DNA of 16,152 nt from DAOQAK01 sp043801235 (GTDB lineage Bacteria > Bacteroidota > Bacteroidia > Bacteroidales > CG2-30-32-10). The notes beneath the pieces were generated by a model. That model ran no database searches, was not told the DNA's origin, and saw only the letters and a list, made by a program, of their open reading frames with translations. The position numbers were made by a program, and so were the translations under genes. Positions within the stretch are counted from its first letter, which is position 1, and every line of letters starts with the position of its first letter. The DNA is taken from contig JAZDMF010000331.1 in NCBI GenBank assembly GCA_043801235.1, positions 1 through 16,152 of the forward strand. The letters are read 5' to 3'. Positions 1-6,261 of the stretch are shown here, piece after piece.

Positions 1-54
1 CACAAATCAGAGTACAGGCTGCATAATCCAAACAGTTTTTGTAAAATTTTCTAA
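1..54 (+). CDS. possible C-terminal tail of a gene entering from the left
   Basis: The frame beginning at base 1 is open for 17 codons and stops with TAA at 52-54, ending in the residues NSFCKIF. It could be the end of a plus-strand gene that starts outside the window. Seventeen open codons are weak evidence in AT-rich DNA, and I do not recognise the residues. Confidence 0.2.
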   Translation, partial: HKSEYRLHNPNSFCKIF

Positions 55-57
55 AGG

Positions 58-108
58 ATAGCCATGCCCGAATGGTACTATTTTCAAGGGTTTTCAATAG
101 CCATGCCC
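58..108. repeat. 12-bp direct repeat, 39-nt period
   Basis: The word ATAGCCATGCCC occurs exactly at 58-69 and again at 97-108. TTTTCAA is also repeated between them (81-87 and 91-97). The 39-nt period is 13 codons, and both copies lie in the same frame of an 18-codon ATG reading frame (64-120) that follows an AAGGA. It could be a micro-gene, the edge of a mobile element or a regulatory repeat; the sequence does not decide. Confidence 0.5.
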
Positions 109-130
109 AAAAAAATATAATTCGAGTCAA

Positions 131-185
131 AAAATAAAAAAAGTCTGACCAAATTTTTTCTGATCAGACTCAAGATTGTTTTTTT
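131..185 (-). terminator. bidirectional intrinsic terminator
   Basis: A 10-bp stem (142-151 with 161-170, containing one G-U pair) encloses a 9-base loop. On the minus strand the hairpin is followed by a T tract (complement of 131-141), so it can end transcription from the SPOR gene whose stop is at 263. On the plus strand a T7 run at 179-185 follows nine bases after the stem, so it may also serve a gene arriving from the left. Confidence 0.75.
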
Positions 186-217
186 GACGAATATCCCATT
201 TTATATTTTATATTTTA

Positions 218-257
218 GAATTTGGGCTTTGAATTTGAGGCTTGGGGCTTGGGATTT
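218..257. repeat. intergenic word repeat, family A copy 1
   Basis: About four degenerate copies of GAATTTGGG / CTTTGAATTTGAGG / CTTGGGG / CTTGGGATTT stand in tandem. The cluster begins six bases beyond the stop codon of the SPOR gene and lies between that stop and its terminator. Only the TTTGGG-type orientation is present, so unlike the copies near 4500 and 9050 it has no second arm. Confidence 0.6.
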
Positions 258-262
258 TCTCT

Positions 263-718
263 TTAATCTTCTTCTTCATCTAAAGGCGGGAAATTAATTT
301 CGTTATCTTTCACAATAAAAGCATTGGGGTAGGCATCGGCTATTTTATGAAGGAATCGCTGTGCATCCATGCGTGTGCGAAAATCGCCCACGCGAACTTT
401 GTAGTTAGGCTCCTGGAACATAAGATAGGCTTCTACTTTAGAGTGTTTTGACCGGAATTCGCTCATTGCAGAAATGGCCTTGCTTTTTGAATTATTTCCT
501 GAATCAAAAAAAATCTGTATGCGAAAACCCTTGATGCTTCCGCGATTGTCGCACCATGTTTTATGCTTTTCAGCCAGAGTGTTAATCCGGTAATCGCCGA
601 CAATCATTTCCACCTTTCCCGTTTTCTGAGAAAATGCAAACGAAAAAGGGAAAAATGTAAGAACCAGAAAAAAGGAAAAAACAATACAGGTCATTTTATT
701 ATTTTCTCGTCTGAACAT
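263..718 (-). CDS. exported SPOR-domain protein
   Basis: A 151-residue protein that probably acts in the cell envelope, where SPOR domains bind denuded peptidoglycan glycans. Residues 1-10 are basic (MFRRENNK), residues 11-30 form a hydrophobic signal segment, and FSQK suggests cleavage near 30. Residues 64-138 form a SPOR fold, with the strand GFRIQIFFDSG, a helix over 76-92, YKVRVGDF at 106-113 and a second helix. The tail is acidic (DEEED). The start at 718 is preferred because AAGGA lies eight bases upstream. It overlaps the upstream stress-protein gene by 20 bases, suggesting translational coupling. ATG at 694 is an alternative that would avoid the overlap. The frame is open further upstream, but those residues read as the antisense extension of the neighbour. 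The SPOR call is secure; the precise role is unknown. Confidence 0.85.
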   Translation of the reverse strand: MFRRENNKMTCIVFSFFLVLTFFPFSFAFSQKTGKVEMIVGDYRINTLAEKHKTWCDNRGSIKGFRIQIFFDSGNNSKSKAISAMSEFRSKHSKVEAYLMFQEPNYKVRVGDFRTRMDAQRFLHKIADAYPNAFIVKDNEINFPPLDEEED

Positions 719-1559
719 CGTAAATATCCTTCGAGTGTAGTGTAAGCACAGGTATGGATGAATGGTTAACCATCTGCTGCGCATAAGTACCCAGCCATAT
801 GCTTTTTGACGAACCTTCCTGTTCGGTCATGATCGAAATAAGCTCGGCTTTGATTTCTTTAGCATAATCAATGGCCCCATTTGTAATATTATCGCAGTAA
901 AACCTTTTATACTGACAGGGCACACCCTTTTCCTGAATGAATTCCATGGTTTGCCGCGCATAACCTTCCATAAGTCCTATTACATCTTTGACTTTGGTTG
1001 AATGAACTCCTAAAATATGAATTTCTGCACCAAACGCCTTGGCCAGTTCTGTGGTTAACGGTACCTTTTGCCGGGTCTCAATAGAACTGTCAACAGGAAG
1101 AACAATCTTTGCAATATGCTTCTTATTCCAGATAAATGCTTCTCTTATTGTTATTACCGGACAGGGAGCAGAAGTGACAAAGCGGTAAGCATTACTGCCT
1201 ATCCAGAATTCTTCAAAGCCTGATACCCCATGGGTTCCGGCAACAAGCAAAAATGAATCGTCGTATTTTGCCTGGTTTGCAATTTCACCATAGATTTTCC
1301 CTTTGCGTATTTTATATTCAAGCCTGCCGTTCAGAGAGGTCTTGCGCTGCTTCACAATCTTATCGAACATGCATACCAGTTTTTCCTGATGTTCCAGTCC
1401 TCTTTTACTGTATATTGATTCGGTGCTTTGCGGTTTGTCAACATAAACCATCATTACATTTGCATCCACATCATTGGCAATACTAATGGCAAATTCCAAT
1501 GCCTTAATAGAACATTTTGAAAAATCGACAGCAACTAAAATTTCTTTTTCCTTTTTCAT
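699..1559 (-). CDS. universal stress protein, tandem UspA domains
   Basis: A 286-residue cytoplasmic protein with two consecutive UspA folds. The first (about 5-138) opens with EILVAVDFSKCS and holds the nucleotide-binding signature G-2x-G-9x-G-S at G108, G111, G121 and S122, followed by the usual CPVITI strand. The second (about 149-275) opens with KIVLPVDSS and ends SSIPVLTL, but its loop reads TEQEGSSKSIWLG and lacks the canonical glycines. By family knowledge the first domain should bind ATP and the second probably not. Double-domain Usp proteins are common in Bacteroidota; the exact stress is not predictable. It precedes and slightly overlaps the SPOR gene, so the two probably share a transcript. 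About 87 bases of AT-rich DNA upstream hold its promoter, but I find no convincing element there. Confidence 0.9.
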   Translation of the reverse strand: MKKEKEILVAVDFSKCSIKALEFAISIANDVDANVMMVYVDKPQSTESIYSKRGLEHQEKLVCMFDKIVKQRKTSLNGRLEYKIRKGKIYGEIANQAKYDDSFLLVAGTHGVSGFEEFWIGSNAYRFVTSAPCPVITIREAFIWNKKHIAKIVLPVDSSIETRQKVPLTTELAKAFGAEIHILGVHSTKVKDVIGLMEGYARQTMEFIQEKGVPCQYKRFYCDNITNGAIDYAKEIKAELISIMTEQEGSSKSIWLGTYAQQMVNHSSIPVLTLHSKDIYDVQTRK

Positions 1560-1609
1560 GTGTGTTTGGGTTTGCAGCAGGTAAAATTATAAATTTTTAT
1601 TAAAATGTT

Positions 1610-1638
1610 AAAAAAAATATAATCTTAAAGAACTTTAA
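1610..1638 (-). terminator. weak AT-rich terminator after the C45-like hydrolase gene
   Basis: On the minus strand a TTAAA / TTTAA stem with a GTTC loop (1625-1638) starts nine bases beyond the stop codon. After an ATTATA spacer it is followed by a T8 tract (complement of 1610-1617). The stem has only five A-T pairs, so it is a marginal candidate. Confidence 0.3.
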
Positions 1639-1646
1639 CAATGCGT

Positions 1647-3164
1647 TCAATGAGAAATAAGAAGTTTCATTTCTTCATTTATATTATCATAGCTTATATG
1701 GCAAATGTATATTCCGTTCAGCAGCTTGCTCACATCAATGGAATAAATATTGTCGCCCGGAGGGATAATTTCATCAACGAACTGAATATGCTTATTGCCA
1801 GAAATTGAATATAGCGAAACATTAACGTGAGTGTGCTTTGCAAGATCAACTTTTACAAAAATCTTATCGCTTGCAGGGTTTGGGAATACCTGAAAAATAT
1901 TTTCATCATCCGATCCGGTAATTATTACCGTATTATTAAATAAATCATCCAAGTAGTATATTCCGGGGCTATACAAATAAGCGGGCAAAGAAGATTTATA
2001 AACAGACAGCTTAAGCTGCCTCCATTCCGGAATGAACTGCATGAATTGTATATTGCCCGTGCCGCTGTTTGATGAATCACGCATAATCTGCCAGTTATCA
2101 GCAGAACTTATGAAAGTTCCATCGCTAAGTCCGTTTTTTGTTCTGTAATAACGCGAACAAAAATGAAGGTGATTATTGCGTTTTATTTCATAGTTGGCGG
2201 CATACAGGTTGTCGTCGGGAATGCTGTCAGGATAAGTGTTGGTGCGGAAAGTAATCAGCGGAGCAGAGGGAGCAACTTCTGCAACCATTGCCGTAAGGCT
2301 GTCGAAGCCGGTAGCTGAAGGAGCAAGTGCAGTAATAATATAGCCATCGGCATAACCATTCGCATTTGCCGCAATAGCATCTTTAATATCGCTCATGTCA
2401 TGAAGCCCGTCATTGTTAAAATCTTTTTTCTCCAGCGCTTTCCTCATAGAAAACCATACCGGTTCGTAACCCATGTTCATTAATGCAGTTCCTGAAAAAT
2501 CGGACATCATATGTTGAAACACTCCGAGCCCGTCATTATTTATTCCTGATAAAGCGCTCATTTGCCCAGCAAAGCCTATCATTGCCCAGGGTTGTTCATC
2601 GGTTTCGGAAGGAAAATGAATAATGACAGCCTGATTATTTACAACTGCTGCCACATTACTCCAGTCCAAATGCCGTGCAATTACTGATTTCCCGTCAAGG
2701 TCGGTGCCTGCTGTGGCTGTTCCCCAATCCATCAGGCTGGAACAACCCATTTTAAGTTTTACCTCCTTGAACATATAGAGTCCCTGTAAGTCAAGAAATG
2801 CATTGGCAACAAGCACATCAATGTAATCCATGCCCGATGCGCTGTAGCCGGCCGAATCAACACCGTCATACACACCCTGCGCTTCCACGTGATACACAGA
2901 ATCTATTCTTATGTGAATGCCTTGCTGTATAACGGTTTTGGCCGTCGGCAACAATGAACCAAATGCTGGTTTAATATAATTTACATAGATATCGACTATA
3001 TGTTCTGCAAGAAGGTAGCCGGTAGCAAAGCCACGTTCGTAATGCGTTCCCCACACTTTTACAACTATGATGTTACCGGTATCGGAAACAATTACGCCAT
3101 TCACCTGCTGTGAAAAAGTCTTCACCGACAGGAAAAGCAGAAATAACAATAAAAGTTTTTTCAT
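1647..3164 (-). CDS. secreted C45-like Ntn hydrolase with T9SS sorting domain
   Basis: A 505-residue exported protein. ATG at 3164 is chosen because it gives a textbook signal peptide (MKKLLLLFLLFLS, cleavage near Q19); upstream codons overlap nadD. The core resembles the acyl-CoA:6-aminopenicillanate acyltransferase/C45 and choloylglycine-hydrolase superfamily. WGTHYERGFATG at 38-49 precedes G140-C141, where C141 would become the N-terminal nucleophile after self-cleavage. It is followed by the typical SSLMDWGTAT, then DGKSVIARHLDW and the NNDGLGV segment. Substrates in this superfamily are amides (acyl-peptides, bile-salt or N-acyl amides); this one is unknown. Residues 248-259 form a D-x-N-x-D-G calcium-loop-like insert. 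Residues 426-505 (VFPNPASDKI to the C-terminus) are a T9SS type-A sorting domain, implying surface display or release. The start lies 10 bases after the nadD stop. Confidence 0.85.
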   Translation of the reverse strand: MKKLLLLFLLFLSVKTFSQQVNGVIVSDTGNIIVVKVWGTHYERGFATGYLLAEHIVDIYVNYIKPAFGSLLPTAKTVIQQGIHIRIDSVYHVEAQGVYDGVDSAGYSASGMDYIDVLVANAFLDLQGLYMFKEVKLKMGCSSLMDWGTATAGTDLDGKSVIARHLDWSNVAAVVNNQAVIIHFPSETDEQPWAMIGFAGQMSALSGINNDGLGVFQHMMSDFSGTALMNMGYEPVWFSMRKALEKKDFNNDGLHDMSDIKDAIAANANGYADGYIITALAPSATGFDSLTAMVAEVAPSAPLITFRTNTYPDSIPDDNLYAANYEIKRNNHLHFCSRYYRTKNGLSDGTFISSADNWQIMRDSSNSGTGNIQFMQFIPEWRQLKLSVYKSSLPAYLYSPGIYYLDDLFNNTVIITGSDDENIFQVFPNPASDKIFVKVDLAKHTHVNVSLYSISGNKHIQFVDEIIPPGDNIYSIDVSKLLNGIYICHISYDNINEEMKLLISH

Positions 3165-3174
3165 CGGGTTCAAA

Positions 3175-3759
3175 TTATTTCTCGTAAAAATGCATTTCGC
3201 TGATATACTTAAAAACTTTTGGTGGCAGAAAATATTGTATGTCTTTTTTTTCTTTAATTGCCCCACGGATAAAGCTTGAGGAAATCTCCATCAGGGGCGC
3301 ATCAACCCAAGTAATACTCTTGTGGTTATTATATTTACCTCCATCGCTGCCCGGTCGTGGATAAACAAAAACATTGTAGTTGTAGATTATCTGCTCAAAA
3401 TTTCTCCATTTGTCCATGCTTTGCAAATTATCGGCTCCCATGATGATGGCAAATTTCTTTTTCGGATATTTTTCTTTCAAATAGGTAAGAGTGTGAATGG
3501 TGAAAGAGGGCTTAGGAAGTTTGAACTCAATATCGCATGATTTGAAACGCAAATCATCTTCGACAGCTATATTCACAAGCGCCAGCCGGTGATGATCGGG
3601 CAGCAAAGAGGTTTTTCCCTTCAATGGATTGTGCGGTGAAACCACAAACCATATTTCTTTCAGCAGAGTGAATTCAACAATATAATTAGCAATAATCAAA
3701 TGGCCGATGTGGATCGGATTGAAAGAACCAAAGAATAAACCGACAACAGTTTTATCCAT
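3175..3759 (-). CDS. nadD: nicotinate-nucleotide adenylyltransferase
   Basis: A 194-residue cytoplasmic enzyme that joins ATP to nicotinate mononucleotide to form deamido-NAD in NAD biosynthesis. The nucleotidyltransferase signature GSFNPIHIGH is at 11-20, followed by WFVVSPHNPLK at 37-47 and the substrate-side PKPSFTIHTL at 82-91. MGADNLQSMDKW is at 107-118, and the second ATP motif ISSSFIRG at 159-166. The length is normal for NadD. ATG at 3759 is chosen because it places GSFNPIH close to the N-terminus; the open frame further upstream runs into an intergenic repeat. The gene follows gmk with a 119-base gap that holds that repeat, and the hydrolase gene follows 10 bases after its stop, so they are likely cotranscribed. 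The order yicC-gmk-nadD is common in Bacteroidota. Confidence 0.95.
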   Translation of the reverse strand: MDKTVVGLFFGSFNPIHIGHLIIANYIVEFTLLKEIWFVVSPHNPLKGKTSLLPDHHRLALVNIAVEDDLRFKSCDIEFKLPKPSFTIHTLTYLKEKYPKKKFAIIMGADNLQSMDKWRNFEQIIYNYNVFVYPRPGSDGGKYNNHKSITWVDAPLMEISSSFIRGAIKEKKDIQYFLPPKVFKYISEMHFYEK

Positions 3760-3787
3760 TATTTGAACAATTTTCTTTTCAATGATG

Positions 3788-3866
3788 AATATCCAACACT
3801 CAATATCCAAATATCAAATAAATTTCACTTGGATATTGATTATTCGGCGCTGGATATTGGATATTA
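3788..3866. repeat. intergenic inverted word repeat, family B
   Basis: The left arm (3788-3815) carries repeated AATATCCAA words. The right arm (about 3828-3866) carries the complementary TTGGATATT words, giving TTGGATATTGA and TGGATATTGGATATT. The arms can fold into an imperfect hairpin around a short loop near 3816-3827. The element starts 12 bases after the gmk stop and ends 28 bases before the nadD start, so it fills an operon-internal gap. Confidence 0.7.
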
Positions 3867-3878
3867 TATTTATAGTCA

Positions 3879-4445
3879 TTATTTTGAAAGAAATGCATCA
3901 GCCACTTCTATCGCTTTATTAACGGCCTTTTCCAGATCATCATTAACTATTACAATATCGAACTTATCTGAAAACGTCATTTCATATGCTGCTTTATCCA
4001 TGCGTTTTTTCAAAGATTCCGGTGTTTCGGTTGAACGTTTTTTCAGTCGTGCCTCCAGTTCTTCAAGCGAAGGAGGCATTACGAAAACAGACAGTGCTTT
4101 TTCTTTTCCGTAATTTTTAATGTTCAGCCCACCTTTCACGTCGACATCAAAAATTACATGCCTTCCTTTTGTCCATATTCTTTTAACCTCCGATTTCAGG
4201 GTTCCGTAAAAACTGTCTTCGTAAACTTCTTCCCACTCAAGGAATTCATTGTTTTTTATTTTTTTTCGGAATTCATCAGGAGAAATGAAATAATAATCCG
4301 TTCCGTCTTTTTCATTTTCACGCATGGGGCGGCTGCATGCCGAAACTGAAAATTCCAGATCATCCCGTGATTCCAGTACGCGGTGAACAATGGTGGTTTT
4401 GCCGGAACCGGATGGAGCGGAGAATATGATCAGTTTACCATTCAT
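3879..4445 (-). CDS. gmk: guanylate kinase
   Basis: A 188-residue cytoplasmic enzyme converting GMP and ATP to GDP and ADP. The P-loop APSGSGKT is at 10-17. The GMP-binding region follows, with SACSRPMRENEKDG at 35-48 (R39, R42, E45) and TDYYF at 49-53. EFLEWEEVYEDSFYGT at 67-82 contributes further GMP contacts, VIFDVDVKG is at 97-105, and the lid arginine region is EARLKKRST at 131-139. The usual TTR is CSR here, a mild variation. ATG at 4445 fits the family N-terminus; the open codons upstream are translated repeat sequence. Only eight bases separate this start from the family A repeat upstream, so the gene's leader lies against a hairpin-forming element. It lies between yicC and nadD. Confidence 0.96.
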   Translation of the reverse strand: MNGKLIIFSAPSGSGKTTIVHRVLESRDDLEFSVSACSRPMRENEKDGTDYYFISPDEFRKKIKNNEFLEWEEVYEDSFYGTLKSEVKRIWTKGRHVIFDVDVKGGLNIKNYGKEKALSVFVMPPSLEELEARLKKRSTETPESLKKRMDKAAYEMTFSDKFDIVIVNDDLEKAVNKAIEVADAFLSK

Positions 4446-4453
4446 AATGCGAA

Positions 4454-4545
4454 GATCCCAATTCCAAGTCCCAAATCCCAAATTCCAAGAGGATACACAT
4501 TATTTCCTTGGGGCTTTGAATTTGGGTTTTTGAATTTGGGGCTTT
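4454..4545. repeat. intergenic inverted word repeat, family A copy 2
   Basis: The left arm (4454-4489) is built from CCCAATTCC, CCCAAATCC and CAAATTCC words. The right arm (4506-4545) is built from CTTTGAATTTGGG and GAATTTGGGG words, which are their complements. The loop of about 16 bases lies around 4490-4505. The right arm runs into the yicC stop codon (4544-4546), and the left arm ends eight bases before the gmk start, so the element fills the whole gap between them. Confidence 0.75.
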
Positions 4546-5419
4546 ATAATATATTTAACAGTTGTTCCTTAATCTTTTCAAGTTCATCTTTCATTTGCAC
4601 AACAATTTTCTGGATGTCGGCATCATTGGCTTTTGAGCCGACAGTGTTGATTTCCCGTCCCATTTCCTGTGTTATAAATCCAAGTTTGCGTCCATTGGCT
4701 TCGGGTTGTTTCATAGTGTCCATAAAATAATTGCAATGTTTTTGCAAACGTGTTTTTTCTTCTGTGATGTCAATTTTATCAATATAATAAATCAGCTCCT
4801 GCTCAAAACGGTTGGCATCGTAATTTTCTTTTCCGGCATATTCTTCCAGGTCGCGGTGTATCCTGTTTTTTATTTCCTTTATCCTGTTTTTCTCAAAGGG
4901 GGTAATGCTTTCAAGATGTTTTAAGATCAGGTTCACCCTTTCTTTAATGTCGTTGCCCAGAACCTTCCCTTCTTCTTTTCTGAAAGCAATCACTTGTTTC
5001 AGGGCGTCGTTAAAGGCATTCAGAAAAATTTTCCATTGCGACTCTTCAAGTGTTTCATCGCCTGTTAGAAGCACATCGGGCATGCGCGAAGCCAGCGAAA
5101 AATAATCGGTCGGAAAATCATTATTAACTTCAGATGAAATAGCTTTCAATTCCATATAATATTTTTCGAGAAGGGCTTTATTGATGGAATAGTATGCTGC
5201 ATCCTCCTTGTTTTCAAAATAAACGGCAATGTCAACCTTACCGCGTTGCAGCTCTTTTGAAGCCAAAGAACGTATTTCCGATTCTTTGTCTTTCAGCCAG
5301 CGGCACATCCGGATACCCAAGTCAAGCTGCTTGCTGTTCAGCGTACGGATTTCAATATTCAGCTTTTTCCCTTCAATATCGGCAATGGATTTTCCGAAGC
5401 CGGTCATGGATAAAATCAT
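4544..5419 (-). CDS. yicC: YicC/YloC family endoribonuclease
   Basis: A 291-residue cytoplasmic protein of the YicC family, whose E. coli and B. subtilis members have been reported as endoribonucleases. The family N-terminus is MILSMTGFGK, followed by the NIEIRTLNSKQLDL strand at 21-34. The C-terminal DUF1732 region is intact: DITEEKTRLQKH, then GRKLGFITQEMGREINTVGSKAND and the final helix VQMKDELEKIKEQLLNIL. The length is that of full-length family members. It starts 16 bases after the SIMPL gene stop and is followed by gmk across the family A repeat. The yicC-gmk pairing is widespread in bacteria and supports both calls. Its stop codon lies inside the repeat's right arm. Confidence 0.93.
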   Translation of the reverse strand: MILSMTGFGKSIADIEGKKLNIEIRTLNSKQLDLGIRMCRWLKDKESEIRSLASKELQRGKVDIAVYFENKEDAAYYSINKALLEKYYMELKAISSEVNNDFPTDYFSLASRMPDVLLTGDETLEESQWKIFLNAFNDALKQVIAFRKEEGKVLGNDIKERVNLILKHLESITPFEKNRIKEIKNRIHRDLEEYAGKENYDANRFEQELIYYIDKIDITEEKTRLQKHCNYFMDTMKQPEANGRKLGFITQEMGREINTVGSKANDADIQKIVVQMKDELEKIKEQLLNIL

Positions 5420-5435
5420 AATTTTTATTTTTCGT

Positions 5436-6164
5436 TTACTTTATTCCAAACTCCAGCTTCACTGTAACCGAAGCTGTTTTATCTTTTGAACTTGTGTTGA
5501 AAACGCCTCCGTAAGTATAATCTTCATCACCGTTTTGCGCGGTAATCTGGAATATTCCCATATTGGCTTTTTTCAGTGATCCCAGTCCGGCCTTTGAATT
5601 GGTGGCAATAGCCTCTGCCCTGCTACGTGCATCTTCAGTAGCTTTTGAGAGCATGCTGATTTTAAGCTCGGAAAGTTTTGTGTAATAATACGATGGAGAA
5701 TACGAAATGAAATTTACACCCAGGTCTATCAGCTCGCTTGCCTCGCGTGAAACTGTTTCCACTTTGTCCACTTCTTTTGATTCAATTGTAACATTCTGAG
5801 TAAGCGTATAACCCTTGAATTTTCTGGAAGAATTGCCGTCTTTGTCGTACACATATTCGTAATTGCTGTTGATGTTCACCGATGAAAAAACTATTTCTTT
5901 TTCATTCAGGCCTTTTTCTATCAGAAAATTCTTAATTACTTCGGCGTCTTTCTTTATCTGGGTGTAAGCTTCCTTGGTTGATACCGATTCGGCGGTGAAA
6001 TAGCCGTCCCATACAATCAGGTCGGAAACAAAATCCTGCGTGGCCAGGCCGGTAACGCTGACAGATTCATTGCCTTTATGGGTGCGTTTCCATGCTCCGC
6101 CAAGTATGATGGCCGTTATTATTATAGCTACTGCTACGATGATTGTGTTTAAATAGTGTTTCAT
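5436..6164 (-). CDS. SIMPL-domain (DUF541) membrane-anchored protein
   Basis: A 242-residue protein with a single N-terminal hydrophobic segment (about 6-23), most likely an uncleaved anchor, leaving the rest in the periplasm. Residues 33-240 form a SIMPL/DUF541 domain: ESVSVTGLATQDFVSDLIVWDGYF, a helix with KEAYTQIKKDAEVIKNFL, GYTLTQNVTIESK at 118-130, DLGVNFISYSPSYYYTKLSELKISMLSKATEDARSRAEAIA in segments over 147-187, and a closing strand ASVTVKLEFGIK. Family members are envelope proteins of poorly known function (E. coli YggE is linked to oxidative stress). ATG at 6164 is chosen because it gives the anchor directly; a TACATTTG promoter element lies 22 bases upstream. yicC follows after 16 bases, so this gene appears to lead the yicC-gmk-nadD unit. 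Confidence 0.88.
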   Translation of the reverse strand: MKHYLNTIIVAVAIIITAIILGGAWKRTHKGNESVSVTGLATQDFVSDLIVWDGYFTAESVSTKEAYTQIKKDAEVIKNFLIEKGLNEKEIVFSSVNINSNYEYVYDKDGNSSRKFKGYTLTQNVTIESKEVDKVETVSREASELIDLGVNFISYSPSYYYTKLSELKISMLSKATEDARSRAEAIATNSKAGLGSLKKANMGIFQITAQNGDEDYTYGGVFNTSSKDKTASVTVKLEFGIK

Positions 6165-6185
6165 AGAAATTGGTTTATTCCAGTA

Positions 6186-6193
6186 CAAATGTA
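6186..6193 (-). promoter_or_regulatory. Bacteroidota -7 promoter element for the SIMPL-yicC-gmk-nadD unit
   Basis: The minus strand reads TACATTTG, an exact match to the Bacteroidota TAnnTTTG element, 21 bases upstream of the start at 6164. The expected -33 position carries only a T run, not a clear TTTG. It faces away from a second element at 6238-6245. Confidence 0.55.
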
Positions 6194-6237
6194 TTGAATC
6201 TTGTATCAAAAGAAAAAAGTATACGTATAAAATTAAA

Positions 6238-6245
6238 TACTTTTG
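6238..6245 (+). promoter_or_regulatory. Bacteroidota -7 promoter element for the phospholipase D-like gene
   Basis: TACTTTTG matches TAnnTTTG exactly and lies 16 bases before the ATG at 6262, implying a leader of roughly ten bases. No clear -33 TTTG is visible at the usual distance. It forms a divergent pair with the minus-strand element at 6186-6193. Confidence 0.55.
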
Positions 6246-6261
6246 CCTGTAATTTACAATT

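Noticed and set aside
1..262. An insertion sequence end at the left edge
   Set aside because: A direct repeat and a short open tail are present, but no terminal inverted repeat, target duplication or recognisable transposase residues.
3763..4113. Plus-strand open frames opposite gmk and the adjacent repeat (also 4383-4730 and 8927-9127)
   Set aside because: They are antisense to confident genes or translate the word repeats, with no domain, promoter or start signal of their own.
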